Assembly: GCF_014230145.1 (NCBI RefSeq)
Contig: NZ_JACHVC010000013.1
Location: 434,001 to 498,000 of the forward strand
Reading direction: 5' to 3'
DNA length: 64,000 bases
DNA from: Pelagicoccus albus
GTDB taxonomy: Bacteria > Verrucomicrobiota > Verrucomicrobiia > Opitutales > Opitutaceae
The notes beneath the pieces were generated by a model. The model made no database searches. It was not told where the DNA came from and saw only the letters and a list, made by a program, of their open reading frames with translations. This document shows, one piece after another, positions 35,925-45,209 of the stretch. The first letter of the stretch is position 1. The number at the start of each line of letters is the position of its first letter. A program made the position numbers and the translations under genes.

Positions 35925-37865
35925 ATGATAAAAAGATTAGTCCTCCTGCTAACCCTCGCCTTCATCAGCGCCTCTTCGGTTCACTCTCGTCCTGGCGTCC
36001 CTGTGGAAACCCTCTTCAAAAAGCCGGAATTCGCAGCGTTTCAAGTGTCTCCAAATGGAGAATACCTCGCCGTTCTCGCTCCTTATGAGAGACGGTTGAA
36101 CATTCACATCATCGAACTCGCGACGATGAGTTTCTCGCGAATCACCGCTGTGAAGGATACCGATATCGCTGGATTTAGCTGGATTACGGATGATCGTTTA
36201 TTCTTCCAGATGGACAATGGCGGGGACGAATATTACGGCACCTTCGCGGTCGACCGGGATGGCGGTAATCCAACCACCATCATGCCAATGCTCTCAGACG
36301 ATGCGAGTTTCTCCATCCCACGCTACACGAGAGTAATCGACCTCCTCGACGACCAGCCTGACTACGTTCTCGTAGCAAACAACGAGAGCCGTGCGGACTA
36401 TCCAGACCTCTACCTTCTCGACATCCATACTGGCCGCAAAAAGATCTTTCTTTCCAACCCTGGCAACGTAACAGGTTGGATGACCGACCAAAATGGAGTC
36501 GTTCGAGTGGGCTTGGTTCGCGACACAAGCACCAGCGATAAGATCAAAGGCAGCTTTATCTACCGCAGCGGCCCCGACGATGAATTCCACCAAGTTTTCC
36601 CGTATGCGGAAGAGGATAAATGGAGGGTAGTCCCACTCGCTTTCGACCACGACGGCAAAACCATGTATGTGCACGCTCGCCCCGACGGGGCAAAAGTTGA
36701 GGGTATTTACACCTTTGATCCTGAAGCGAAAGAGCTGGGTGAGATGATCCTGCAGGACGACACCTACGACGCTGGCGGTGTAGTCGTTTCAGATTTCACG
36801 AAAAAACTAGCTGGTTACGGTATCAATCGCGAGAAGCCAGAGTTCATTTGGGTGGATGAGGAAAAGTCGCAGATCCAAACCGCCATGGACAATGCGTTCC
36901 CCGATACCATAAACTCTCCCAGCAGCATGAGCGACGATGAAACAGTCATGGTATACGTGTCTACCTCAGCTCGCCAACCTGCTTACTATAACCTTATCTC
37001 CTTGCGTGGAGGAACTCTGAAACTCACTCCTCTCGGCTATTCCCGCGAGTGGATAAAGCCCGAGACCCAATCCGAGCAAGAACCCTATACCTTCGAAGCG
37101 AGAGATGGCACCATCCTTCATGGATACATCTGGTTTCCGCCGAATTCGGATCGGAAAAACCTGCCTCTGATCGTGAATCCTCACGGCGGTCCAAACGCTC
37201 GCGACTCCTATGGTTGGGATCCCCGCGTACAGTTCTTCACCACTCGAGGATTCGCGGTTCTTCAGGTCAACTTCCGCGGCAGCGACGGCTACGGAATCGA
37301 CTTCGTCAAAGCCGGTCACAAAAAGTGGTGGTACGAGATGCAGTACGACGTTCGTGACGCTGTGCAATGGGCCATAGACCAAGGCTATGTGGACGAAAAG
37401 AAGATCGGGGTATACGGAGGTTCCTACGGAGGTTACGCCACCATGGCTCAGCTCACAAAATATCCGGAACTCTACAATTTTGGGATCAACGTGGTAGGTG
37501 TCGTAGATTCCGAGGAGATGCTAAAATACGAAAAGGCTACCTCTGACTCAGCCTTCGCATTCTGGCAAAGCCGTATCGGAAAGCTCAAAGAGGACATCGA
37601 CATGGTTCGCGAATCCTCTCCGATCAATCACATCGAAAAGCTAGACGATCCTGTATTCATAATTCACGGCGTTCGAGATCCTCGAGTACCGATCAAGCAA
37701 GCCGAGCTACTCCGCACAGCCATGAAGAAGAACAAGAAAAAGTTCGAGTGGCTGGTGAAGCGAAATGAAGGCCACGGCTTCCGCAAAGAAGAGAACGTCT
37801 TTACCGAATTCAACCAGATCGAAGACTTCATCGCACCCTTCATGAAAAAGTGGGGCATGAAATAG
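35925..37865 (+). CDS. Secreted S9-family prolyl-oligopeptidase-like peptidase
   Basis: 646 residues with an N-terminal signal peptide (cleavage near residue 21). The first 400 residues form the beta-propeller of the family (WITDDRLFFQMDN, repeated DxxG segments). The C-terminal alpha/beta-hydrolase has the triad S500 (GGSYGGYA), D585 (GVRDPRVP) and H617 (NEGHGF). S9 enzymes cleave short peptides at or near proline or other residues. Placed next to a TonB receptor block, it may feed peptides to uptake; this is an inference. Ends at the terminator 37888-37917. Confidence 0.93.
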   Translation: MIKRLVLLLTLAFISASSVHSRPGVPVETLFKKPEFAAFQVSPNGEYLAVLAPYERRLNIHIIELATMSFSRITAVKDTDIAGFSWITDDRLFFQMDNGGDEYYGTFAVDRDGGNPTTIMPMLSDDASFSIPRYTRVIDLLDDQPDYVLVANNESRADYPDLYLLDIHTGRKKIFLSNPGNVTGWMTDQNGVVRVGLVRDTSTSDKIKGSFIYRSGPDDEFHQVFPYAEEDKWRVVPLAFDHDGKTMYVHARPDGAKVEGIYTFDPEAKELGEMILQDDTYDAGGVVVSDFTKKLAGYGINREKPEFIWVDEEKSQIQTAMDNAFPDTINSPSSMSDDETVMVYVSTSARQPAYYNLISLRGGTLKLTPLGYSREWIKPETQSEQEPYTFEARDGTILHGYIWFPPNSDRKNLPLIVNPHGGPNARDSYGWDPRVQFFTTRGFAVLQVNFRGSDGYGIDFVKAGHKKWWYEMQYDVRDAVQWAIDQGYVDEKKIGVYGGSYGGYATMAQLTKYPELYNFGINVVGVVDSEEMLKYEKATSDSAFAFWQSRIGKLKEDIDMVRESSPINHIEKLDDPVFIIHGVRDPRVPIKQAELLRTAMKKNKKKFEWLVKRNEGHGFRKEENVFTEFNQIEDFIAPFMKKWGMK

Positions 37866-37887
37866 ATCATTGCGCTTTGGAAAAATC

Positions 37888-37917
37888 AAAGGCCCGACGC
37901 TAACACGTCGGGCCTTT
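37888..37917 (+). terminator. Rho-independent terminator of the S9 peptidase gene
   Basis: A 12-bp stem (37888-37899 with 37906-37917), short loop, ending in TTTT. The AAA start of the stem means it could also stop minus-strand transcription of the glycosyltransferase ending at 37932. Confidence 0.85.
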
Positions 37918-37931
37918 TCGTATTTAAAATC

Positions 37932-39023
37932 CTAGCAGGTCAAGACACCGGCAGGCTTTATTGTCTCGATGACCTCGCTCGCAGTCAGTTTCCAAGTCGG
38001 AAGCATTTCTGTGTTTATTCCGTGCCTTAACTCCGTAACAAGATTCCGATTCTGAACCAGACGCTTCAGCTGGCCCGCCAAGTCGACCGAGTCATCTGGC
38101 TTAAAGAACGAGCAGCCCCCAAAACGCGCACTTTCTTTCACTGGAGGTAGTTTGGAGCTCAATACGGGCAAACCGCTCCAGAGCGACTCTAGAACCGGTA
38201 GGCCGCAGCCTTCTGCCCGTGATGCGAATAGTAACAAATCCATCTGAGGGATAAGAGCTTTTAGCCCATCGTCATCCAAATGACCGTGCAGCGTGATAGG
38301 GCGCCCAGATTTCGCCATACGCTTCATTCGACGCTCGATATCCCGCCCAAAATAGGGATTGGCACGCCCTACAACGTGTAGATCGAAGTCTAACCCTTCA
38401 TCCCAAAGACGGCTACAGGCATCTAGAGCCAGGTCGTTGCCTTTCCTCTTTTCAATGATGCCCAGCATCAGCACATCGAAACTCTCACCCTCTTTGACCA
38501 AAGGTTTGAATGGCTCCGGGAAAAGGCCATCCGCGCCCAATTGAATTGATTTAACGGAAGGAGAATATTCGTAGCCCAACCATTCCCAATATTCCTCCAA
38601 AACGATCGAACTATGCTGCGAAACTCCAAACACGCCATCGAAGAGGCTGAGCATTTTCATGTAGCTGGGATGACGTTGCACGCTATGCGGCCATGTAAAT
38701 TCAGGAAACCTGAGAGGGATAGCGTCATGAAAAATCGCATACGCCCGGCAGGAGGAAGATCGCAAAAAGGCTTCTATCCCCGGTCGTTCAGCCTCACTGA
38801 ACAATTCCGCGGTAAGGAGCACATCTTCCGCCTCCACCGAAAAATCTCGTCCGATCGCTGGAGCTCGAAAAGTCTGCTTTCTGTCGCTCCAAATGACTTC
38901 CACCAATTCGTCTTCCAGAACTTTGGAAAGCTCTTCTTTTAGACACTTGGAAACTCGGAGCACTCCCGAATAGTGGGACTGTTTACTGGCTTTGGTGATA
39001 TCGAATAAAAGACGACCGGACAT
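37932..39023 (-). CDS. Family 4 glycosyltransferase
   Basis: 363 residues, GT-B fold. The nucleotide-sugar domain shows LMLGIIEKRKGNDLALDA, the region PITLHGHLDDDGLKALIP, and the E-x7-E motif in SRAEGCGLPVLESLWSG. N-terminal domain begins MSGRLLFDITKASKQSH, which fits GT4 enzymes acting on surface polysaccharides. Downstream of a second GT4, both on the minus strand, with 129 nt between them. Confidence 0.88.
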   Translation of the reverse strand: MSGRLLFDITKASKQSHYSGVLRVSKCLKEELSKVLEDELVEVIWSDRKQTFRAPAIGRDFSVEAEDVLLTAELFSEAERPGIEAFLRSSSCRAYAIFHDAIPLRFPEFTWPHSVQRHPSYMKMLSLFDGVFGVSQHSSIVLEEYWEWLGYEYSPSVKSIQLGADGLFPEPFKPLVKEGESFDVLMLGIIEKRKGNDLALDACSRLWDEGLDFDLHVVGRANPYFGRDIERRMKRMAKSGRPITLHGHLDDDGLKALIPQMDLLLFASRAEGCGLPVLESLWSGLPVLSSKLPPVKESARFGGCSFFKPDDSVDLAGQLKRLVQNRNLVTELRHGINTEMLPTWKLTASEVIETIKPAGVLTC

Positions 39024-39125
39024 TGTTTATCTGATTGGGTAAACGAAGGGGGGGGATCCGCTATAACATGTGGCAAACGCTGGAATCTCTCAAGTCCTCA
39101 CCTGACATTTAAAGTATCTTTGGCC

Positions 39126-39162
39126 AAAAGAGGGGTGATCTTATACAATCCATCACTCTTTT
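39126..39162 (-). terminator. Minus-strand hairpin at the end of the GT4 gene
   Basis: On the minus strand the arm 39152-39162 (AAAAGAGTGAT) pairs with 39126-39139, leaving three unpaired bases in the longer arm; the tail reads CCTCTTTTGG. The stem includes the stop codon of the GT4 gene at 39153. Moderate support for termination. Confidence 0.5.
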
Positions 39163-40361
39163 CGAGCGGTTTTCTGGGTTGCTGCCTCAAGAAATTGGAG
39201 CAAAGCGCCGGTATTTTTCTCCGCCACAAACTCCCTTTCCACCCAAGCTCTGGCATTTCGAGCAAGCCTCTCTCGAAGGGAAAAGTCTCCCTGTAAATCC
39301 CTACACCGTTCTAGCCAGACTTGAGGTTCCCAAGGGGGACAAAGGAAACCAGTCTCTCCATCTTCGATCGCCTCCACTACCCCAGATACCGGCGATCCAA
39401 GAACTACGGCCCCGCTTGCCATCGCCTCTGGAACGACGTTCGGCAAGCCATCGCGATCCCCGCTCGCAGCCACAATTCCCGTGTGAACCAGCAGATCCGC
39501 CCATTGAAGTTGGTCTAGCGTTTCCTGCTCGCTCAAGAGCCCTGTTAAACTGACCTGCCCCTGCAAATCCGCGTTTGCTATCAATTGTCGGATCTCAGCC
39601 TCCATCGGACCGTCTCCCACGATCCGAGCTTCAAAAGAAACTCCCTTCTCCCGCAGTAGCCGGTAAATCTCGATTTGATAAGGAAAGCCCTTCTTCTCAA
39701 CCAAGCGCGCCACACAGACTATTCTCAAGGTCGGACAAAGCTCTCGAGGCAGACGGGCCTGCGGCAAGGAATTCAAACCACGTCGAATACGCTTCACCTT
39801 ATCGCTCGCGCAAAGCGTGCGTATTCGCCCTGCGGCTACGTCTGTCGAAACATGTACCAGACACGCTCTCTCGAGCTTCATAGGCAGAAGCCAATCCCCT
39901 CCGTACTCAAATATGTCATACGCATGGGCTCCCGTAGAAAAGGGAATATCTGTTAAAGCTTCCGCCATCATTCCGAATGCAGCTGGTGCGCTGGACCAAA
40001 CGCAATGGACTACATCCGGCCGAAATTCTCGGATACGCCGTTCCATGACGATAGCTGCTCCCAATCCCAGTAGGTTTTCCGCCAGGTTTAGAAACGACGC
40101 GGGCCTCCTCACATTCATGGCCTGGACAATCTCCAATACTTCCCTACCGCGTCTGAAAACTGCCCACGGGAGTAGGTAAAACAACTTCAGCAGCCACCAT
40201 TTGGAGAATAAGGTTACCGGATGGCCTTCGAACTCTGGCTTGCCGCCGTGCAAAGATATAATCTCAAAGCCTACCCCAGCCTTGATCATAGCTCGGGCTT
40301 CGCGTTGCAAAAAAGTTTCGGAGTAGACGGGAAAGCTCGTCGTTAGGTAAAGGATACGCAT
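39153..40361 (-). CDS. Family 4 glycosyltransferase
   Basis: 402 residues, GT-B fold. N-terminal MRILYLTTSFPVYSETFLQ is the hallmark of WbaZ/colanic-acid type GT4 proteins. In the C-terminal domain: RIVCVARLVEKKGFPYQIE near residue 215 and a late DGLPNVVPEAMASGAVVLGS carrying the E-x7-E-like pair. It probably adds a sugar to an exported polysaccharide or lipid carrier. 41 nt after the end of the MGDG-synthase-like gene on the same strand. Confidence 0.9.
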   Translation of the reverse strand: MRILYLTTSFPVYSETFLQREARAMIKAGVGFEIISLHGGKPEFEGHPVTLFSKWWLLKLFYLLPWAVFRRGREVLEIVQAMNVRRPASFLNLAENLLGLGAAIVMERRIREFRPDVVHCVWSSAPAAFGMMAEALTDIPFSTGAHAYDIFEYGGDWLLPMKLERACLVHVSTDVAAGRIRTLCASDKVKRIRRGLNSLPQARLPRELCPTLRIVCVARLVEKKGFPYQIEIYRLLREKGVSFEARIVGDGPMEAEIRQLIANADLQGQVSLTGLLSEQETLDQLQWADLLVHTGIVAASGDRDGLPNVVPEAMASGAVVLGSPVSGVVEAIEDGETGFLCPPWEPQVWLERCRDLQGDFSLRERLARNARAWVEREFVAEKNTGALLQFLEAATQKTARKE

Positions 40362-40402
40362 CGGTAGAAATTCGAACAGGCCGCCACGCTAGGCCTGACC
40401 GA

Positions 40403-41602
40403 CTAGCCGACAACCTTTAAAGGAGGCACATCGCTTTCAGAGGCGGCTCTTTGGGCCAAGTCCACCAGCATGCGAATCGTATCTCTCGGATCGTCCTGAA
40501 ATCTCATCTTGGAGAATCTACGCTTCAAATCGGTGAACTTTTCGGTCGAGCGACACCATTCTCCCAACAAGGAATCAAAATCTTCCGCTTTGCTGATCTT
40601 CACCGCAGCATTGTCCTGCATGAAGTACTTAACCGTGAGCTTTTCCTGCGGCATTACACCGCCAAATCCATTGAATACAATGGGGCATTCGAAATGCAGA
40701 GCCTCGGCGCAGGTCGTCGTACCTCCCCGAGTCACCACGAAATCCGCCGCCTGCATGTAGAGGTGAATCTCATTCGTATAGCCGGTGATGTTGCAGCTGA
40801 AATCAGGATTCTCCTCTTTCCATTTGGACGCTTCTAGGAAGACCTTCTGATTTCTCCCGCAAACCACCACCGCTTGGTACTTCTCTTTGTAGCGTTTGAG
40901 AACTTCCAGCAGGGCAATGTGATTGTTCGCTCCAGCTCCCCCGGTGGTCAGAAACACGATCCGCCGATCAGACCGCAATCCGAGACGCTCCGTCACGAAG
41001 CGATGCCGCTCGATCGGAGTAAACGCCTCCCTGTAAATACGAGGCATCAAAAACTGGCCGCGTACCGCGATCTTCTCTTCGGCAAGTCCAAGCTTTTTCA
41101 CCGCGTAGTCCTTAGCCGTTTCCGTTCGGGAAATGTACAAGTCGACCGTTGGCTCCACCCAGTTTCGGCTGTATCCATATCCTCCTGAAAACTCGGAGCA
41201 ATAGGTCGCGCAGCGAACGCTGTTTCCCAGGATTTCGCGGGCCTCTTGGAAGTATCCACGGTTGAGACAATCGTGAACACTGAATACAAGATGCGGCCGG
41301 TAACTCTTCAGCACTCCCGTGTAGTAACTATGGCCCAGTGACACGCCCTTCTTGTTCAAAAGGCTTAAGCCTTCCACCAGAAGGTAATAAGGATGGTGCA
41401 GCCAAGGAAAGTGACGCTGGATAAAGTTGTAGAAGTTTACCCCGAACTTGGCCACATGCGAAGAGTCTTCCAGCATACTCTCGACTCTCACGTCGACTTT
41501 CCAAGCGTAGAGCTCACGTACCCAACGTCGAAAAGCGGTTGCGCGAGCGTCATGCCCTCCCCCGGTGCTCGATGTCAGTACTAGTATCCTTAACCCTTCC
41601 AC
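40403..41602 (-). CDS. MGDG-synthase-like glycosyltransferase (GT28)
   Basis: 399 residues. N-terminal LRILVLTSSTGGGHDARATAF carries the glycine-rich GGGH that this family uses to bind diacylglycerol or UDP. The middle has PHLVFSVHDCLNRGYF, and the C-terminal donor site FVVTRGGTTTCAEALHFECP. The family makes mono- or diglycosyl-diacylglycerol (plants' MGD, Firmicute UgtP) or related glycolipids. Lipid-linked substrate is inferred; the exact sugar is unknown. SDR and recN follow upstream on the same strand. Confidence 0.82.
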   Translation of the reverse strand: MEGLRILVLTSSTGGGHDARATAFRRWVRELYAWKVDVRVESMLEDSSHVAKFGVNFYNFIQRHFPWLHHPYYLLVEGLSLLNKKGVSLGHSYYTGVLKSYRPHLVFSVHDCLNRGYFQEAREILGNSVRCATYCSEFSGGYGYSRNWVEPTVDLYISRTETAKDYAVKKLGLAEEKIAVRGQFLMPRIYREAFTPIERHRFVTERLGLRSDRRIVFLTTGGAGANNHIALLEVLKRYKEKYQAVVVCGRNQKVFLEASKWKEENPDFSCNITGYTNEIHLYMQAADFVVTRGGTTTCAEALHFECPIVFNGFGGVMPQEKLTVKYFMQDNAAVKISKAEDFDSLLGEWCRSTEKFTDLKRRFSKMRFQDDPRDTIRMLVDLAQRAASESDVPPLKVVG

Positions 41603-41604
41603 TT

Positions 41605-42411
41605 TCAGTAATTACTTATCCTATAATAGTAGCAGTTAAGCTTAGCTTTTAAGGATGACGACAAAAATCTAGCAAAAAGCGATCCAACTATAGCCTGAAA
41701 AAAGCTACCCGTCCTTATAATGCCAACTTGGTCGCGCGAGAGGGCCTTAAGCAAACGCTTCGCCACAATTTCTGGTTCCGGTCCCTCCTCTACATGCTGG
41801 CACATCGCTTCCCAGGCATCCTTTTGGCGCGGATCCTTAGGAGCTCCTTTCACGTGGTCATTGAAACGAGTCGCCACATCTCCCAGCCGGAGCTCCACCA
41901 CTCGGGCGATGCGCGGATCCGTTTCCAGCCGGATCGACTCGCAAAAGGCAGCCAAACCCGCTTTGGCCGCATTGTATCCACTCATGTAAGGGATGGGATA
42001 CTCTGTCGCCAACGAACCGATCTGCACCAAAACGCCTGGATTCGCAGGGGTCCAAGAACTTAAGACCAATTGCGATACCTTCATCGCTCCCAGCAACATA
42101 AGCTGAATCTGATCTTCCCAATTCTCGAAATCTTCATCTCGAAACGAGCCAAAGGCCCCCGAGCCAGCATTGCTGACCACGATATCGAATCCACTCTGGT
42201 CAAATCCAGCAGCTCTCCAGCTGCTCTCGACAGACGATGCAGTCGAACAGTCAAATGTGACGCCGCTGACCCCCTCAGGCCAATCGACCCGATCCGCGTT
42301 TCTCGAGGTACCCACAACCTCGACACCGGCGGCGGCCAAGGCTTTGGAGATGGCTCGGCCGACTCCGCGACTCGCCCCCGTAACCAAAGCCCTTTTGCCT
42401 GCTAACTCCAT
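41605..42411 (-). CDS. Short-chain dehydrogenase/reductase
   Basis: 268 residues, classical SDR. NAD(P)-binding motif TGASRGVGRAIS at residues 10-21 and catalytic S...YNAAK (IGSLATEYPIPYMSGYNAAK). Substrate unknown. It lies 2 nt from the glycosyltransferase at 40403 and 3 nt from recN, so these minus-strand genes probably form one transcript. Confidence 0.9.
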   Translation of the reverse strand: MELAGKRALVTGASRGVGRAISKALAAAGVEVVGTSRNADRVDWPEGVSGVTFDCSTASSVESSWRAAGFDQSGFDIVVSNAGSGAFGSFRDEDFENWEDQIQLMLLGAMKVSQLVLSSWTPANPGVLVQIGSLATEYPIPYMSGYNAAKAGLAAFCESIRLETDPRIARVVELRLGDVATRFNDHVKGAPKDPRQKDAWEAMCQHVEEGPEPEIVAKRLLKALSRDQVGIIRTGSFFQAIVGSLFARFLSSSLKAKLNCYYYRISNY

Positions 42412-42414
42412 TTC

Positions 42415-44076
42415 CTAAAGTTCGAGCAACTCCCGGGCGTGCGACAAAGCCGACTTCGCTTGCCGGTCACCTAGCATACGAGCCAGTTCCTCCACGCGTT
42501 GATCCGAGTCCGTATCCATCCTGCGGATCTTTACTGCCGCGCGGTTGCCGCTTTGGTCCTTTTCCACCAGGAAGTGCTGACGACCAAGGGCAGCGACTTG
42601 AGGTAAGTGCGTGATACAGATGACCTGATGGTTGTCGCCAATCCCTTTCAGCTTTTGTCCGACGATACGTCCGATCTCTCCGCCCACATTCGCGTCAACT
42701 TCGTCGAATACAAGAACCGGCACACTATCCACATCCGCCAGAATAGTCTTCAAGGCCAACATCACGCGAGCCAGCTCGCCGCTCGAAGCCACATCAGAGA
42801 GCGACTTCGTTGGCTCACCCACATTGGGAGAGAACAAAAGATCGGGCAAACTATCTCCGTGCCCCTTCAGGCTCGTTTGATCCAGCATCTGAATACCGAA
42901 GCGCCCCTTCTTGAAGCCCAATTCCAAAAGCATTTTCTCCGCTTTCTTGGCAAGAGACTTCCCAGCGGTGAGTCGCTTTTGAGTCAAACGCCCCGCCACT
43001 CCCTTGAGCTCGCTCTCAAGCTTGTCGGCCTCAGCATGTAAACGCTCCAGGCTTCCTTGAATGTCTCCCTGAGAATCGAGGCGATCCGACATCTCCTGCC
43101 GGGCCTCCAGCACGTCTTCGACATCTCGGCCATACTTTCGACGCAAGTCTTGCCAATCATTCATCTTCTGCGTCACTTCGGCGGCAAATTCCGGTTCGAA
43201 GTCAAGTGAGGAGCCAAGCTGTTCGTACTCGCTGCCCAGCTCTTGGGTCTCGATGATCAAACCATTGAGCCGCTCCGCCAATTCGCTCAGAGTAGGATCG
43301 AGCTCCGCCGCCTGTTCAGCCGAACGGGAAAGCTGAGATAGGATGTTGAGCGCCCCTTCGTCCCCACTGAGCCCTTCGCTCAACTCGGCTGTCAACTCCA
43401 GCAGATCCTGAGCTCCGGATACCCGGTTGTAGTCTTGCTCCAGCTGCTCGACCATCTCCCGAGACAGCTCCAAATCGTCAATCCTGCGAAGCTGGCTTTG
43501 AATGAAGTCGATCTGGTCAGGCGCCAGCTGAGACGCTCCTTTGAGCTCGTCGATTTGGCCCAACACGGATTTCCACTCCCGATATCTTTCCCGGTAAGCA
43601 GCGGCCTCCTCTTCCAAGCCCCCGTATAGGTCGATCAAGTCGAGCTGGCATTCGCTTTTCAATAGCCTCTGGGGTTCTCCCGGGCCATGAAAGTCGATCC
43701 AAACTCCGCCAAGCTCCTGCAAATTCGAAAGTGTCGCCAGACTGCCATTGATCGAGATCCGGGAGGGTTTAGAAACGTGCAACGAGCGTTTCAAGACCAG
43801 CATCCCCTCCTCGCACTTGGGCAAATCCATTTCAGCCAAAAGGCTATCGACAAGGGCAGAATCCTCGAACCAGAGAGCCGCTTCGACCTCGCACTGTTCC
43901 GTGCCTGAGCGAATCACAGACTTGTCCGTCCTCGCCCCCGACAAGAGGCTTAGAGCACCCAGCAAAACACTTTTGCCCGCTCCCGTCTCACCGGTCACCA
44001 CGGTGAATCCCGCCTCGAAATCGATCGATGCGGCTTCCAACAAAGCCAAATTAGAGATTTTCAAGAATTGCAGCAT
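42415..44076 (-). CDS. recN: DNA repair protein RecN
   Basis: 553 residues. RecN is an SMC-like ATPase used in double-strand break repair. Walker A GETGAGKS at residues 29-36, two long coiled-coil arms between about 150 and 360, and a Walker B region with VLVFDEVDANVGGE and the ABC signature SSGELARVML before it. First gene of the minus-strand run. No LexA box was identified by eye in the short 5' region. Confidence 0.95.
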   Translation of the reverse strand: MLQFLKISNLALLEAASIDFEAGFTVVTGETGAGKSVLLGALSLLSGARTDKSVIRSGTEQCEVEAALWFEDSALVDSLLAEMDLPKCEEGMLVLKRSLHVSKPSRISINGSLATLSNLQELGGVWIDFHGPGEPQRLLKSECQLDLIDLYGGLEEEAAAYRERYREWKSVLGQIDELKGASQLAPDQIDFIQSQLRRIDDLELSREMVEQLEQDYNRVSGAQDLLELTAELSEGLSGDEGALNILSQLSRSAEQAAELDPTLSELAERLNGLIIETQELGSEYEQLGSSLDFEPEFAAEVTQKMNDWQDLRRKYGRDVEDVLEARQEMSDRLDSQGDIQGSLERLHAEADKLESELKGVAGRLTQKRLTAGKSLAKKAEKMLLELGFKKGRFGIQMLDQTSLKGHGDSLPDLLFSPNVGEPTKSLSDVASSGELARVMLALKTILADVDSVPVLVFDEVDANVGGEIGRIVGQKLKGIGDNHQVICITHLPQVAALGRQHFLVEKDQSGNRAAVKIRRMDTDSDQRVEELARMLGDRQAKSALSHARELLEL

Positions 44077-44243
44077 GGGCGGGAGTCTAGCGCGACACCT
44101 CGGAATTTGGCTGTCCTACCCCCGAAAATCACGCCTGAAATTTTGCTAAATTTGTTCTTGCCCACCCTTTCGATCAATCACACATTCCACCCCTTTTCAA
44201 ATTCCGGCTCCGGAGAACATCTCAGGCAGCCAGAGAATGAGAC

Positions 44244-44320
<77 letters not shown>

Positions 44321-44325
44321 TTGAA

Positions 44326-44355
44326 ACCGAAGGACAAAACGCCTTCGGTATTTTT
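44326..44355 (+). terminator. Terminator after tRNA-Val
   Basis: An 8-bp perfect stem (44326-44333 with 44342-44349), loop of eight, then ATTTTT. It lies 5 nt after the tRNA end. Confidence 0.85.
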
Positions 44356-44468
44356 GTGTCCCAATACAAGCAATCGCCGCCAGATCTGAGATGAGAACTC
44401 GCCGAGCGTCGGGCCTTCTCGTTTCACTCGTGAACGACGAAGCTCAACGGGAGGCCGCCAAGGACCTT

Positions 44469-45107
44469 CTATTGAGTGCCAAAAAGACGATCGCCTGCGT
44501 CGCCGAGACCGGGTAAAATATAGGCACTCTCGTTGAGACCGTCATCGAGGGCTGCCGCGTAGATTTCAACATCAGGATGGGCGTGCTGAAACGCTTCAAC
44601 TCCCTCTGGAGCGGCAACCAAGCACATGAACTTGATATTCTTGGCTCCGTTTTTCTTCAACAAATCCGCCGACGCAATAGCCGATCCCCCAGTCGCGAGC
44701 ATCGGGTCAACCATGATGAACATCCGCTCTTCCGGCGAGGACATGGGCTTAAAATAATAGGTCTGGGGCTCAAGCGTTTCGTGGTCCCGATACAAGCCGA
44801 CATGACAAACCGCGCAACTCGGTATGAGCTTGAGCACCCCCTCAACCAATCCGAGACCTGCCCGTAGCAAAGGAACCAAGACAACTTTATCTACGTCGAT
44901 CACATGACAAGTCGTGGTCTGCAGCGGCGTTTCTACCTGCACCGCCCGAACAGGCAGATTCTTGGTGATCTCGTATGCGAGCAAAGTGCTGACCTCATCC
45001 ATTAGCTCCTTGAAAACCTTTTTGGGCGTAGTCTTGTCCCGGATGTAAGCCAGCTTGTGCTGTATCAACGGATGGTTGGAAATCGTGAGGGTCGGGAATC
45101 TTTTCAT
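44469..45107 (-). CDS. upp: Uracil phosphoribosyltransferase
   Basis: 212 residues from the ATG at 45105-45107; a longer frame back to 45176 begins with sequence outside the family pattern. It salvages uracil to UMP using PRPP. The PRPP-binding loop is [13 protein letters not shown] (near 129), and the end is [18 protein letters not shown], the uracil-binding tail of Upp. The minus-strand surface-protein gene ends 103 nt upstream. Confidence 0.96.
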   Translation of the reverse strand: MKRFPTLTISNHPLIQHKLAYIRDKTTPKKVFKELMDEVSTLLAYEITKNLPVRAVQVETPLQTTTCHVIDVDKVVLVPLLRAGLGLVEGVLKLIPSCAVCHVGLYRDHETLEPQTYYFKPMSSPEERMFIMVDPMLATGGSAIASADLLKKNGAKNIKFMCLVAAPEGVEAFQHAHPDVEIYAAALDDGLNESAYILPGLGDAGDRLFGTQ

Positions 45108-45209
45108 GATCGGTTTGAACGATATGCCGCGCAGTCTCGGCAGCCTGAGAAAAGCTGTGACGCTCCAGATATGCAAGCAAGCACACGGCCAACCGATTCC
45201 GGCTATTCG

